In this document: one piece after another, positions 1-5,177 of the stretch
Numbering within the stretch: position 1 is the stretch's first letter
Layout: each line of letters begins with the position of its first letter
DNA from: an uncultured Lachnospiraceae bacterium
GTDB taxonomy: Bacteria > Bacillota_A > Clostridia > Lachnospirales > Lachnospiraceae
Assembly (NCBI GenBank): GCA_910585855.1
Contig: CAJUGZ010000259.1
Location: 1-6,158, forward strand
Reading direction: 5' to 3'
Length of the DNA: 6,158 bases
Program-made: the position numbers and the translations under genes
Notes under the pieces: model-generated
What the model was told of the DNA's origin: nothing
The model's input: only the letters and a program-made list of their open reading frames with translations
The model's database searches: none

Positions 1-67
1 CTTACCGTTTGGAGCGGAGCAGGCAAAGGACAGGAGCAAACCGCCTCTTGCGTCCTGTGAAAACCAA
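1..67 (+). repeat. Left copy of dispersed repeat (inverted relative to 5907-5973), truncated by window edge
   Basis: The first 67 bases match the reverse complement of 5907-5973. The first 28 are identical and about 60 of 67 match overall. In the plus frame starting at position 3 the copy reads YRLERSRQRTGANR, then LLRPVKTNL, and the frame stays open to a TAA at 111-113. The other copy reads the same peptide with FW for LL and A for T. Five of the eight base differences are silent third-position changes, which hints that the peptide once was, or still is, coding. Similarity ends near position 67, and a different repeat begins at about 95. The rest of this copy must lie left of the window. Confidence 0.85.
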
Positions 68-94
68 CCTTTTCTGGCAGCATCCTATCACTTA

Positions 95-162
95 CAAAAT
101 TAGAAAATGCTAAACGCAAGCAAACTCGGAATAGACCTTCCTTCCGATACCAGCGTCCCACT
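95..162 (+). repeat. Partial copy of the right half of the 2916-3076 inverted-repeat element
   Basis: This stretch aligns with 3012-3079 at roughly 75-80 percent. Shared blocks include the GAAAAT core, an A-rich AAGC segment, and GGAATAGACCTTCCTT followed by GCGTCC. The matching left arm of the inverted repeat is absent. Its expected place is occupied by the unrelated repeat at 1-67, so this is a truncated or chimeric copy. It lies just downstream of the chemoreceptor gene, on the side where a terminator would be expected. I see no GC-rich T-tailed terminator there, only an AT-rich stem (164-170 with 184-190) spanning the chemoreceptor stop codon. Confidence 0.7.
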
Positions 163-177
163 GTAAAATTTAAAACC

Positions 178-2232
178 TCACCGAATTTTAAATCGCCCAG
201 CCACCTTTTCCAATTCCTGAGAAAGCCCATGAAGACTTCCTACACTCTCTTTTACCGTTTCCACTGAATTTAAATTTTGTTCCGTAGCTTCCTTTACCAA
301 AGTCACGGTAGCAGCCACTTCTTCCACTCCTGCCATCTGTTCTTCCGAAATTGCAGCCAAACTATGTGCATTTTCTTCTACATCACGAATCGCCTTAAGC
401 ATATCAACAATTTCTTTTTGAATCAAATCCACTGCCACTGAAATATCTGAAAAACTCTCTTCCGACTGACCAACTGCTGCCACACTAGATTCAATCTTCT
501 TTACATTTGTATTGGTCTGTTCTACTGTATCCCGTACAATCAATTCCACTTCTTTTATCAGCTTTGAAATATCCTGTGCCGATCCTGCCGAACTGTCTGC
601 TAGATTTTTAATCTCTTCTGCTACTACCGCAAATCCTCTTCCGGCATCCCCTGCTCTTGCCGCTTCTATTGATGCATTTAAAGCAAGTAAATTGGTCTGT
701 GAAGCAATCTCTTGTATCACTCCGATAATATTACCGATTTTTTTAGTAATATTTTCTGCCTTTTCTACTGTACCAGACAATATCATAATTGATTGTTTGA
801 TATTTTCTATCTCTTCCGTCACCCGCCGAATATCATTTTGTCCTGTCCCTGTTACTGAAATCGTATGTTCTAATGTATCCTGCGCTTCCTTTCCCTTCTG
901 AGAAATCTCAGTTACAGAATCCGTTACACTGCCCGCCATCGTAGCAACTTGTGATGCCGCAATAGAAATCTGCTGTATACTTTCTGCAATTCCCTCCGCC
1001 GAATGTGCAATCGAATGAGAATGTTCTTCCAGCGTTTCAGTTGCTTTTTTCCCTCCTGCTACTTCTTCTGTCAGCGTATAAATAGCACCTTTCATATTTT
1101 TTACAACGCCTTCTACACTGCTTACACTTTCATTAATCGCCGTCATCATCGAACCAAGTTCTGTTGCAGAAGTAACTTTCAATACATTCGTCAAATCTCC
1201 TTCTGCCATTTTCTCCATATAATCATTTACCATATGAATCGGCGTAACGATCGTCCGAACAACCAACGCAATTAAAACAATTAAAATCAGCACTGAAACC
1301 ACCATACTGATTCCAGAAGAAAGAGCTATACTATAACAATCACTTAAAATCGCTGCAGTTGGGATCATAATCACCAGTTTCCATCCTAATTGTTCTACTT
1401 CCGTTACTGCTACAATCTGATCTTGTCCATCTATCACATAAGATTCCTTTATCTGTTTTGTCTGCACGTCCTGATTTAATTCTGTATCAATTTGAGCCAA
1501 ATTTTGCCGCTTCCACTCTTTTTTACTGCTAATAATCAACTCTCCGCCTTCTCCCACCAGAAAAAGCTCTGCCTGATCCTCTCCTGCTACCTCTAAAAGC
1601 CTTTCTTCTATCTCAGCCAAATATAAATCGGCTGCCAAAACACCATCCCCTGTATCCAAAGACATAGAAACGGTAACATAATAACTGTTTCTTGCTTCAT
1701 CATAAACAGCTTCGCTCATCCAGATTCCTTCTTTTCCTACAATCTGCGTAAACCAATCCTGTTCTGTCGGATTATAGTTTGTCCCAAGACTGGAACGCTC
1801 CACTCCGGGATAAAGCAGCAGCCCTCCAGAAAGCCCGATATACATTCCCTTTGGTATAGCAGAAAAACTATCTTTAATTCCTGTTAAATACGAAATTCTC
1901 CCTGTCTGAGATGTTCTGGTATTCACATAGTCCAAACAGCTTTCCATCACATAGGAATTCATCTTCAGCCAGTTTCCGATCTCTCCCTGTGCCTGATCTG
2001 CTATAATTTCGATCTGCTTCATATTAGAATCCCGCAGTTTTCCATAAGAAATCAAAAGATTCAGTCCGTTTGTCACCAACATAATGATTATCACTACTCC
2101 GGTAATCAATAATGTAATCTGTACCCCCATTTTTCGAGTCTTTCTTTCTTTTCCATTTACTAAAATCTGTTTCGAACTCTTTTTATAACTCTGTTTAGCA
2201 GATTCGATCTGATTCCCACTTTTTGCCTCCAT
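178..2232 (-). CDS. Methyl-accepting chemotaxis protein with extracellular Cache-type sensor
   Basis: Transmembrane chemoreceptor that would signal through CheW/CheA to the flagellar motor. Residue numbers count from an upstream GTG at 2277. A cytoplasmic, Lys-rich N-terminus (to about 50) is followed by TM1 (about 52-78), an extracellular Cache-like region (about 80-310, with DWF at 174-176, WMSEAVYD, and D217), TM2 (about 318-345), a HAMP segment starting TIVTPIHMV (342-395), and a long coiled-coil signalling domain. The hairpin tip is unmistakable: LLALNASIEAARAGDAGRGF at 530-549. The usual Arg two residues before the Cache Trp is Gln173, so a standard amino-acid ligand is doubtful. There is no CheR-tethering pentapeptide; the protein ends GRFKIR. 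The GTG at 2277 has its AAGGG only 2 nt away, and I prefer the ATG at 2232 (AAGGAA about 11 nt upstream). Either start leaves all domains intact. Confidence 0.95.
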   Translation of the reverse strand: MEAKSGNQIESAKQSYKKSSKQILVNGKERKTRKMGVQITLLITGVVIIIMLVTNGLNLLISYGKLRDSNMKQIEIIADQAQGEIGNWLKMNSYVMESCLDYVNTRTSQTGRISYLTGIKDSFSAIPKGMYIGLSGGLLLYPGVERSSLGTNYNPTEQDWFTQIVGKEGIWMSEAVYDEARNSYYVTVSMSLDTGDGVLAADLYLAEIEERLLEVAGEDQAELFLVGEGGELIISSKKEWKRQNLAQIDTELNQDVQTKQIKESYVIDGQDQIVAVTEVEQLGWKLVIMIPTAAILSDCYSIALSSGISMVVSVLILIVLIALVVRTIVTPIHMVNDYMEKMAEGDLTNVLKVTSATELGSMMTAINESVSSVEGVVKNMKGAIYTLTEEVAGGKKATETLEEHSHSIAHSAEGIAESIQQISIAASQVATMAGSVTDSVTEISQKGKEAQDTLEHTISVTGTGQNDIRRVTEEIENIKQSIMILSGTVEKAENITKKIGNIIGVIQEIASQTNLLALNASIEAARAGDAGRGFAVVAEEIKNLADSSAGSAQDISKLIKEVELIVRDTVEQTNTNVKKIESSVAAVGQSEESFSDISVAVDLIQKEIVDMLKAIRDVEENAHSLAAISEEQMAGVEEVAATVTLVKEATEQNLNSVETVKESVGSLHGLSQELEKVAGRFKIR

Positions 2233-2295
2233 GTTTTCTGCACTTCCTTTCTGTATGTTCTTCAAAGCCCAGAACACATCCCTTTTTCTTGCCTT

Positions 2296-2304
2296 ATTAT
2301 AGCA
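2296..2304 (-). promoter_or_regulatory. Extended -10 promoter for the chemoreceptor gene
   Basis: On the minus strand this reads TGCTATAAT, a perfect TATAAT with the TGn extension. No convincing -35 box lies 17 bases upstream, which is acceptable for an extended -10. Transcription would begin near 2289, only about 12 bases before the GTG at 2277. That is another reason to prefer the start at 2232. It is not a good SigD (flagellar sigma) match: the TAAA and GCCGATAA pair is not seen. Confidence 0.5.
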
Positions 2305-2365
2305 TTTTTAAACAAAAAATGGAATAGAATTATTTGGTTTTTTGTTCTTTTTTCATCTATTTTTT

Positions 2366-2395
2366 GTCATGAACCATACTTTTCTTTCATAAATT
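2366..2395 (+). promoter_or_regulatory. SigE-like promoter of spoIIID
   Basis: GTCATGAA and CATAAATT are separated by 14 bases. This is close to the mother-cell SigE pattern known from Bacillus (roughly GTCATATT and CATACAAT, 14-15 apart). Transcription would begin about 20-25 bases before the TTG start. SigE control of spoIIID is established in Bacillus subtilis. Its operation here is inferred from the sequence match. Confidence 0.5.
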
Positions 2396-2413
2396 GTAGC
2401 AAGGAAATTTTTT

Positions 2414-2418
2414 GAGGG
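2414..2418 (+). promoter_or_regulatory. Ribosome binding site that fixes the TTG start of spoIIID
   Basis: GAGGG ends 7 bases before TTG at 2426-2428. There is no in-frame ATG or GTG near the amino end of the SpoIIID homology, so the TTG with this site is the best start. Confidence 0.7.
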
Positions 2419-2425
2419 TTCTCTT

Positions 2426-2710
2426 TTGAAAAGTTACAACTTATTAAAAAGCCGCCAAATTGAAAAACGTGTACTTGAAATTGCACAATATATTATCGAA
2501 AAAAAAGCTACGGTTCGGGAGTGTGCAAAACAGTTTGGTGTTTCTAAGTCAACAGTACACAAAGATATCACCGACCGCCTAGAGGAAATTGACCCCCTGC
2601 TTGCCGGACAGGTCAGAGTTGTCCTAAATCTAAATAAATCCGAGCGTCATATCCGAGGCGGACTTGCTACAAAAGAAAAGTATAAAAAAAGCAAATATCA
2701 AGCAGTTTAG
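2426..2710 (+). CDS. spoIIID: Sporulation transcription factor SpoIIID
   Basis: A 94-residue DNA-binding protein of the SpoIIID family, which in spore-formers acts in the mother cell to tune SigE-dependent genes and help switch to SigK. The helix-turn-helix lies at about 28-49 and includes CAKQFGVSKSTVHKDITDRL. The basic C-terminal part has RHIRGGLATKEKYKK (74-88), matching the family pattern RHLRGGEATKLKYKK as I remember it from B. subtilis. Length is as expected (about 93). It starts at TTG behind GAGGG and a SigE-like promoter, and is divergent from the chemoreceptor gene. Its last codons lie inside a hairpin (2691-2721) that terminates opposite-strand transcription and may weakly terminate this gene too. 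The usual Bacillus neighbour mbl is not in the window. Confidence 0.96.
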   Translation: MKSYNLLKSRQIEKRVLEIAQYIIEKKATVRECAKQFGVSKSTVHKDITDRLEEIDPLLAGQVRVVLNLNKSERHIRGGLATKEKYKKSKYQAV

Positions 2711-2721
2711 CCGATATTTGC
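2684..2721 (-). terminator. Intrinsic terminator on the minus strand, overlapping the spoIIID 3' end
   Basis: GCAAATATC (2691-2699) pairs with GATATTTGC (2713-2721) as a perfect 9-bp stem with a 13-base loop. On the minus strand the stem is followed directly by seven T (plus-strand A 2684-2690). On the plus strand the trailing sequence is only GTATTCTTC, so it is at best a weak terminator for spoIIID. It lies just downstream of the minus-strand RNA element at 2724-2783, and its stem includes the spoIIID stop region. Confidence 0.65.
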
Positions 2722-2723
2722 GT

Positions 2724-2783
2724 ATTCTTCGGGGGGATAGCGCCTATCCGCATCACTGCGGATAAGCGCCAGAGTTATGAAAA
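2724..2783 (-). ncRNA. Structured RNA element B (shortened relative of the element at 3175-3308)
   Basis: Read on the minus strand: TTTTCATAACTC, a 12-bp stem (2740-2751 with 2758-2769), then TATCCCCCCGAAGAAT leading into the terminator at 2684-2721. The stem has one G-U pair (2744/2765) on the minus strand that would be a C-A mismatch on the plus strand. The apical loop is A-GUGA-U, a GNRA tetraloop. The same order of parts occurs at 3175-3226 with a stem of different sequence. No G-run able to pair with the C-run is found upstream, so the 5' half of this copy appears missing or replaced. A competing small hairpin (2735-2740 with 2744-2749) is possible. Function unknown. Confidence 0.5.
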
Positions 2784-2915
2784 TGTTAAGTTATCTACCA
2801 CTTTCTTTGTGGTATGTATATACTATACAAAGTAAATGTGTCTATTGTTTGTCCGAAGTCTAAAGAAACCATAAATTGCCGAAACAAATCATAAAAAAAT
2901 TATAAATAGAATTTA

Positions 2916-3076
2916 GGATGCCAAACTTGAAAGGAAGGTCTATACAGGTCATCATTTCTCGTTGACACCTAGGCACGGTATTGCTGTGTTTTCGTGTCTT
3001 ATGTGTCCGCTATAAAAATAGAAAATACTAAGCACAAGCGAACCCGGAATAGACCTTCCTTTCGAGTTTGGCGTCC
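2916..3076. mobile_element. MITE-like 161-bp element with 28-bp terminal inverted repeats
   Basis: The left arm 2916-2943 and the right arm 3049-3076 are inverted copies with 26 of 28 matches; the core is GAAAGGAAGGTCTAT. Both differences become G-U pairs in a plus-strand RNA, so a plus transcript could form an unbroken long hairpin. The interior has no ORF of note. It contains a TTGACA at 2962-2967 without a good -10, and a CACG/CGTG pair. A diverged copy of its right half is at 95-162, which supports it being a dispersed family. I see no clear target-site duplication at the ends and no transposase in the window, so mobility is inferred. Confidence 0.6.
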
Positions 3077-3147
3077 TCTCCAGAAAACAAATCAAGATTT
3101 ACGCACAATCAAGTAGGGAAAACTTTCCTTTGCATCTGTGTATGCAT

Positions 3148-3173
3148 AAAAAAAACACCAGACTACTCTGATG
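3148..3173 (-). terminator. Intrinsic terminator of the minus-strand structured RNA
   Basis: On the minus strand CATCAGA, a GTAG loop and TCTGGTG form a 7-bp stem with one G-U pair, followed by eight T (plus-strand A 3148-3155). It lies about 10 bases past the closing helix of the RNA at 3184-3308. It is the first good terminator downstream of the lipoprotein gene, so that mRNA probably also ends here if it reads through the RNA. Confidence 0.8.
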
Positions 3174-3174
3174 C

Positions 3175-3312
3175 AATTCTTTGGGGGGTACCTGACGGAT
3201 TACTCCGTCAGGCTTGAGTATGAAAAAGCTTTGCATATTCATTGTGATAGGGTCAATGCTGAATATGCGGGATACTATTCGGAAATAGTATGTTATATTT
3301 ATACCCCCGCTC
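3175..3312 (-). ncRNA. Candidate structured noncoding RNA A (about 125-nt fold closed by GGGGGUA/UACCCCC)
   Basis: Read on the minus strand: a 7-bp closing helix (3302-3308 with 3184-3190) encloses three hairpins. The first is an 8-bp stem (3284-3291 with 3272-3279) with a UCCG loop, a UNCG tetraloop. The second is a two-part stem (3262-3268 with 3233-3239, inner 3254-3258 with 3240-3244) with a loop containing CCCUAUCA. The third is an 8-9-bp stem (3205-3212 with 3191-3198) with a GUAA loop, a GNRA tetraloop. A linker containing TTTTCATACTC joins the last two. A T-tailed terminator follows at 3148-3173. Both tetraloop types appear only on the minus strand, which fixes the orientation. No convincing promoter is visible just upstream, so it may be cut from, or be part of, the 3'-UTR of the lipoprotein gene. 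I cannot assign a family. Confidence 0.6.
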
Positions 3313-3334
3313 TGTGATAGAAATGTGATAGAAA
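3313..3334. repeat. Tandem repeat, two exact 11-bp units TGTGATAGAAA
   Basis: Two perfect adjacent copies lie between the 5' end of structured RNA A and the stop codon of the lipoprotein gene. The core TGTGATAG occurs a third time at 3243-3250, inside the loop region of the RNA's second hairpin. It could be a protein-binding site or chance in an AT-rich spacer. Confidence 0.7.
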
Positions 3335-3354
3335 TATGAACATTTTGTGAACAA

Positions 3355-4437
3355 TTATTCTTCTACTGCTAATGATACCACATATTCCATCACCTTAGTA
3401 AACAACATACTCTCTCGAATATATTGTTCTCCGCCATAATAAGAAGTAATAAATTCCTCGCTCATTCCGCTGTTATCAACCATATCTTTCATCTCGTTTT
3501 GATATTCTTCATCGGTTATTGTCATATTTTCTGCTGCTGCAATCGAATAGAGTACCATTGTTTCATCCATCATACTTTTTCCATAAAGCTGACATTCTTC
3601 CTCAAATGATTCCTCTGTGTAATTATTGGCAGCTAATAATGTTGCTAAATCTACTCCATACTGCATTGCCATCTGCTCATAATAAGAACGCAGATCATTT
3701 GCACAAGCATCCACTTCTTCCTGCGGATATCCGCTGATAGTTGCATTGTTTACTATCTGAAACCAGAGCTGATTCATCCTTTCCTGATCATATTCGGTAT
3801 AAATCTGATCCGATATCATTTGTTCATATTCTTCTAATGTCTGAAAATCGGTATTGGCAGCAACATTTTCTAATGTATACTCTGGTGCTACCACACCGTC
3901 GATTCCATTTACCTTTACAGTAAATACCACTTCTTTTCCTGACATATCAGGATTCGGATCATATGGATCTGGAAAAGTCAAATTTAAGTCTACTGTTTCT
4001 CCAATCTTTACCCCAATCAAGCCGCTTTCAAATCCATCAATAAACTGCCCCGAACCAATCGTTAAAAAAGCCCCCTCATCTGCACCGTTTTCAAAAGCTT
4101 CCCCGTCCATATATCCAGTATAATCAATATTTACAGTATCTCCCTGTTGTATGGTATCCCGAAAATACTCTTGTATCCTTTCCGTTATATCTTCTTCTGT
4201 TATAAGAATCGGACTAATCGAAAGACCTTTATATTCTCCCAATGACACATAACTGCTATAATCTTTAATTGTAAATTCGGTTGACTCTTCTGCTACAGAC
4301 GTTTCACCCGCTGCTTCTGTCGTTACACCCGTTTCTCCTGTGGTGGCAGCCTCTGTTATAGTAGAGTTTCCGCCACATCCTGTCAACAACGCTGCCGCCA
4401 TCACACCTACTGCAAAAAATCTTACTGTTTTTCTCAT
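3355..4437 (-). CDS. Trigger-factor-like FKBP peptidyl-prolyl isomerase lipoprotein
   Basis: Likely an extracytoplasmic, membrane-anchored folding factor that isomerises Xaa-Pro bonds in secreted proteins. The first 21 residues form a lipoprotein signal (basic start, hydrophobic core, lipobox LLTGC with Cys21). A Thr/Glu/Ala-rich linker (about 24-55) follows. The FKBP domain spans about 98-180: GDTVNIDYTGYMDGEAF (99-115), GQFIDGFESGLIGVKIGE (130-147), the segment around DMSGK (164-168), then FTVKVNGI. The FKBP12 Trp position is Phe136, as in trigger factor. The remainder (about 185-350) is helical, acidic and resembles the trigger factor C-terminal chaperone region. The trigger factor N-terminal ribosome-binding domain is absent, so this is not the cytosolic tig gene. 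It starts at ATG with AAGG close upstream and AAAGGG further up. Structured RNA A lies directly downstream on the same strand. Confidence 0.9.
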   Translation of the reverse strand: MRKTVRFFAVGVMAAALLTGCGGNSTITEAATTGETGVTTEAAGETSVAEESTEFTIKDYSSYVSLGEYKGLSISPILITEEDITERIQEYFRDTIQQGDTVNIDYTGYMDGEAFENGADEGAFLTIGSGQFIDGFESGLIGVKIGETVDLNLTFPDPYDPNPDMSGKEVVFTVKVNGIDGVVAPEYTLENVAANTDFQTLEEYEQMISDQIYTEYDQERMNQLWFQIVNNATISGYPQEEVDACANDLRSYYEQMAMQYGVDLATLLAANNYTEESFEEECQLYGKSMMDETMVLYSIAAAENMTITDEEYQNEMKDMVDNSGMSEEFITSYYGGEQYIRESMLFTKVMEYVVSLAVEE

Positions 4438-4468
4438 TTTCCTTATTCCCTTTCTGAAATATACCTTA

Positions 4469-4496
4469 ATTGCATCCGTAGAACAATATCTGTAAA
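4469..4496 (-). promoter_or_regulatory. Possible promoter of the lipoprotein gene
   Basis: On the minus strand TTTACA (4491-4496) and TGCAAT (4469-4474) are 16 bases apart, matching SigA boxes at 5 of 6 and 4 of 6 positions. TATGAT, with no -35 box, is an alternative around 4517-4522. The gap 4438-4666 is otherwise AT-rich, with one terminator. Confidence 0.3.
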
Positions 4497-4587
4497 CCAG
4501 ATAGACTTTATATTTATATCATATCTAAAAAGAAAAAGAAAGCGTTTCTGAAAAGTTCACTTATTTTTCATAAATTTTATCAGACAC

Positions 4588-4614
4588 AAAAACCCACTTC
4601 CTCTCGGTCGTGGG
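4588..4614 (-). terminator. Intrinsic terminator of the HIT gene
   Basis: On the minus strand CCCAC (4610-4614) pairs with GTGGG (4593-4597) around a 12-base loop containing CCGAGAGG, which can add two inner C-G pairs. TTTTTGTG follows. It lies about 52 bases past the HIT stop codon and separates that gene from the lipoprotein gene. Confidence 0.85.
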
Positions 4615-4666
4615 CAGTTGATACTTTATATAAAAATCAAATACTATCCTTTTACTGTCAAAAAAA

Positions 4667-5089
4667 TTATAAATTCTCTTTAATCTTTTCAATTAAACTC
4701 TGATATTCTTCTTCACTTAATGTCTTTTCTCCGGGATTCATTGCAAATACGCCTCCCCATTCATATTCCTCTTTATATTTTGGCACTAAATGAAAGTGAA
4801 GATGATGTCCGGTATCCCCATAAGCACCATAGTTAATCTTATCTGGATGAAATGCCTTTTGAAGCGCACGGGAAACTTTTGCAATATCTGCAAAATAAGC
4901 GTTTCTCTCTTCATCAGACAATTCGGTCATATCCCCTATATGCGTCTTATGAGCAACAATCACACGTCCCTTATGACTTTGTTCCTTAAATAAATATAAT
5001 TTTGACGTTTCTAATTCGCAAATTTTAATCCCAAACTTTGCTACTAATTCTCCCTCCATACAATAAGCACAATTTGTATCCTTTTCCAT
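4667..5089 (-). CDS. HIT-family nucleotide-binding protein (Hint-like hydrolase)
   Basis: A small histidine-triad protein, probably a cytosolic hydrolase or transferase acting on nucleoside phosphoramidates or dinucleotides; the exact substrate cannot be told. The triad is GHHLHFHLVPKY, with the three catalytic-site histidines HLHFH near the C-terminal half (residues 96, 98 and 100 from this start). The N-terminal CAYC pair and the histidines of AHKTHI fit the zinc site of zinc-containing HIT proteins. An ATG at 5101 gives four more residues but has no ribosome site. GGAGG spans the second half of that codon region and sits 5 bases before the ATG at 5087-5089, so the shorter start (140 residues) is preferred. 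The gene has its own promoter just past the ThyX-like stop codon and its own terminator, so it is probably a single-gene unit. Confidence 0.93.
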   Translation of the reverse strand: MEKDTNCAYCMEGELVAKFGIKICELETSKLYLFKEQSHKGRVIVAHKTHIGDMTELSDEERNAYFADIAKVSRALQKAFHPDKINYGAYGDTGHHLHFHLVPKYKEEYEWGGVFAMNPGEKTLSEEEYQSLIEKIKENL

Positions 5090-5094
5090 CTTGT

Positions 5095-5099
5095 CCTCC
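5095..5099 (-). promoter_or_regulatory. Ribosome binding site choosing the HIT start
   Basis: GGAGG, then five bases (ACAAG), then ATG at 5087-5089. The upstream ATG at 5099-5101 overlaps this site and lacks one of its own. Confidence 0.75.
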
Positions 5100-5104
5100 A
5101 TTCT

Positions 5105-5138
5105 GCTGATTTTCAGCTTATTTATTCCGGTTTTCCGG
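5105..5138 (-). other. Two short hairpins in the HIT 5' leader
   Basis: GCTGA-TTT-TCAGC (plus strand, 5105-5117) and CCGG-TTTT-CCGG (5127-5138) lie between the promoter and the ribosome site of the HIT gene. Both are small. They may protect the mRNA end or may be incidental. Confidence 0.35.
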
Positions 5139-5148
5139 TTCTTCTCTT

Positions 5149-5176
5149 AGTTTACCACAGTTTTTTCGAATGTCAA
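5149..5176 (-). promoter_or_regulatory. SigA-type promoter of the HIT gene
   Basis: On the minus strand a perfect TTGACA (5171-5176), 16 bases, then TAAACT (5149-5154) with a TG one base before it. The -35 box begins right after the ThyX-like stop codon. The start of transcription would be near 5142, giving a leader of about 50 bases. Confidence 0.7.
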
Positions 5177-5177
5177 A

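Noticed and set aside
512..901. Plus-strand open frame of 129 codons opposite the chemoreceptor
   Set aside because: It lies wholly antisense to the highly conserved signalling domain, with Ser/Ile/Cys-rich composition typical of a shadow frame and no ribosome site.
2962..2990. SigA promoter inside the 161-bp element from TTGACA
   Set aside because: The base at the right spacing reads TGTGTT, only 3 of 6 to the -10 consensus, and no gene follows.
3175..3312. Placing the structured RNA on the plus strand as a downstream RNA of spoIIID
   Set aside because: On the plus strand the loops are not GNRA or UNCG, the G-U pairs become A-C mismatches, and there is no T-tailed terminator after 3308.
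2711..3354. CRISPR array or riboswitch in the long intergenic region
   Set aside because: There are no regularly spaced direct repeats. The structured RNA lies downstream of, not before, a coding start, so a classic cis-riboswitch is unlikely.
3854..4123. Plus-strand open frame opposite the FKBP domain
   Set aside because: Antisense shadow of a well-supported gene, low-complexity Ser/Pro/Thr composition, no ribosome site. The other plus frames opposite the HIT and ThyX-like genes were rejected on the same grounds.
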